DNA of 5,022 nucleotides from Methanoregula sp. (GTDB lineage Archaea > Halobacteriota > Methanomicrobia > Methanomicrobiales > Methanospirillaceae), in the NCBI GenBank assembly GCA_003136075.1, contig PNBP01000086.1:1-5022 (forward strand). Direction: 5' to 3'. The first letter of the stretch is position 1. Each line of letters opens with the position of its first letter. Positions 4,770 through 5,022 of this stretch are shown here, one piece after another. A program made the translations under genes and the position numbers. A model generated the notes under the pieces. That model was not told the origin of the DNA, did no database searches, and saw only the letters and a program-made list of their open reading frames with translations.

Positions 4770-5022
4770 TACTGTGAGCCCCCGGTCCGGATCATGTTCG
4801 TCCCTTTTAATGCGTTGAACGTTGCTTTTGCAAAGTTGATTGTGGTACGGGTTTGTCCGCGTGCAAAGGTCCAGACATCCTTGATACCCGCAAGCTGGAG
4901 CACTTTTTTGCTGATATCACCGGTAACAAGGCCGATACCCTGCGGTGCCGGTTTAAGCGTGATACGGACGCTGCCTGCAGTGCCCTCAACCTGCATGGGA
5001 ATTGAGTGCGTGAGATCGCACC
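4769..5022 (-). CDS. rps5: 30S ribosomal protein uS5, C-terminal fragment (gene begins beyond right edge)
   Basis: Eighty-three codons plus stop, open to the right edge (two further bases of a codon at 5021-5022). The fragment begins [13 protein letters not shown] and continues [11 protein letters not shown] (16-26), then QGIGLVTGD (27-35), [20 protein letters not shown] (42-61) and [11 protein letters not shown] (63-73). This is the C-terminal S5 domain of the archaeal/eukaryotic (uS5/eS2) type: 'C-D-x-x-H-S-I-P' near the domain boundary and the '[14 protein letters not shown]' block are typical. The methionine at 4996 is internal, since family sequence continues before it. The protein lies at the 30S mRNA entrance and is involved in decoding accuracy. 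About 60% of the gene, including the double-stranded RNA-binding-like N-terminal domain, is outside the window. Confidence 0.97.
   Translation of the reverse strand, partial: CDLTHSIPMQVEGTAGSVRITLKPAPQGIGLVTGDISKKVLQLAGIKDVWTFARGQTRTTINFAKATFNALKGTNMIRTGGSQ

Noticed and set aside
1..5022. CRISPR arrays, insertion sequences, tRNA or other RNA genes
   Set aside because: No regularly spaced repeats, terminal inverted repeats, transposase-like frames or tRNA-like stems were seen on either strand; nearly all bases lie in recognised coding sequence.

Overview
The window is a stretch of archaeal chromosome in which every gene I can support is on the minus strand, so transcription runs from the right edge to the left. 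Archaeal origin is clear from archaeal-type uS5, uL30 and uL15, the archaeal AdkA form of adenylate kinase, an archaeal-type cytidylate kinase, a DUF106 (EMC3/YidC-like) membrane protein and GGTGA-type ribosome binding sites. The protein sequences look most like methanogens of the Methanomicrobiales (Methanoregula or Methanosphaerula type). That placement is from memory of the families, not from a search.

In transcription order, positions 5022-663 hold the distal end of the ribosomal-protein/spc-like operon: rpsE (3' part only), rpl30, rpl15, secY, adkA, the DUF106 gene and cmk. Junctions are very tight: 1-nt stop/start overlaps at rpsE-rpl30 and DUF106-cmk, 4-5 nt at adkA-DUF106 and rpl30-rpl15, and 19-24 nt around secY. 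The block joins ribosome assembly (uS5, uL30, uL15), the membrane protein channel (SecY), a probable Oxa1/YidC-superfamily insertase and two nucleoside monophosphate kinases. It is a growth and membrane-biogenesis operon.

A 75-nt gap (588-662) separates cmk from a second small unit: a 143-residue GNAT acetyltransferase (587-156) and, with no base between its stop and the next start, the first 51 codons of a DUF2156 (phosphatidylglycerol lysyltransferase C-terminal-like) gene that runs off the left edge (155-1). This pair is the least understood part of the window. The 51-codon gene is easily missed because both of its ends are not visible here.

I see no mobile element, CRISPR array, RNA gene or clear horizontal-transfer signature. 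The window is largely ordinary core genome. The points worth a second look are the GNAT/DUF2156 pair, the re-use of AGGTGA as both last codons and ribosome binding site, the non-lysine Walker A in Cmk, and the apparent break of the usual archaeal order after cmk.
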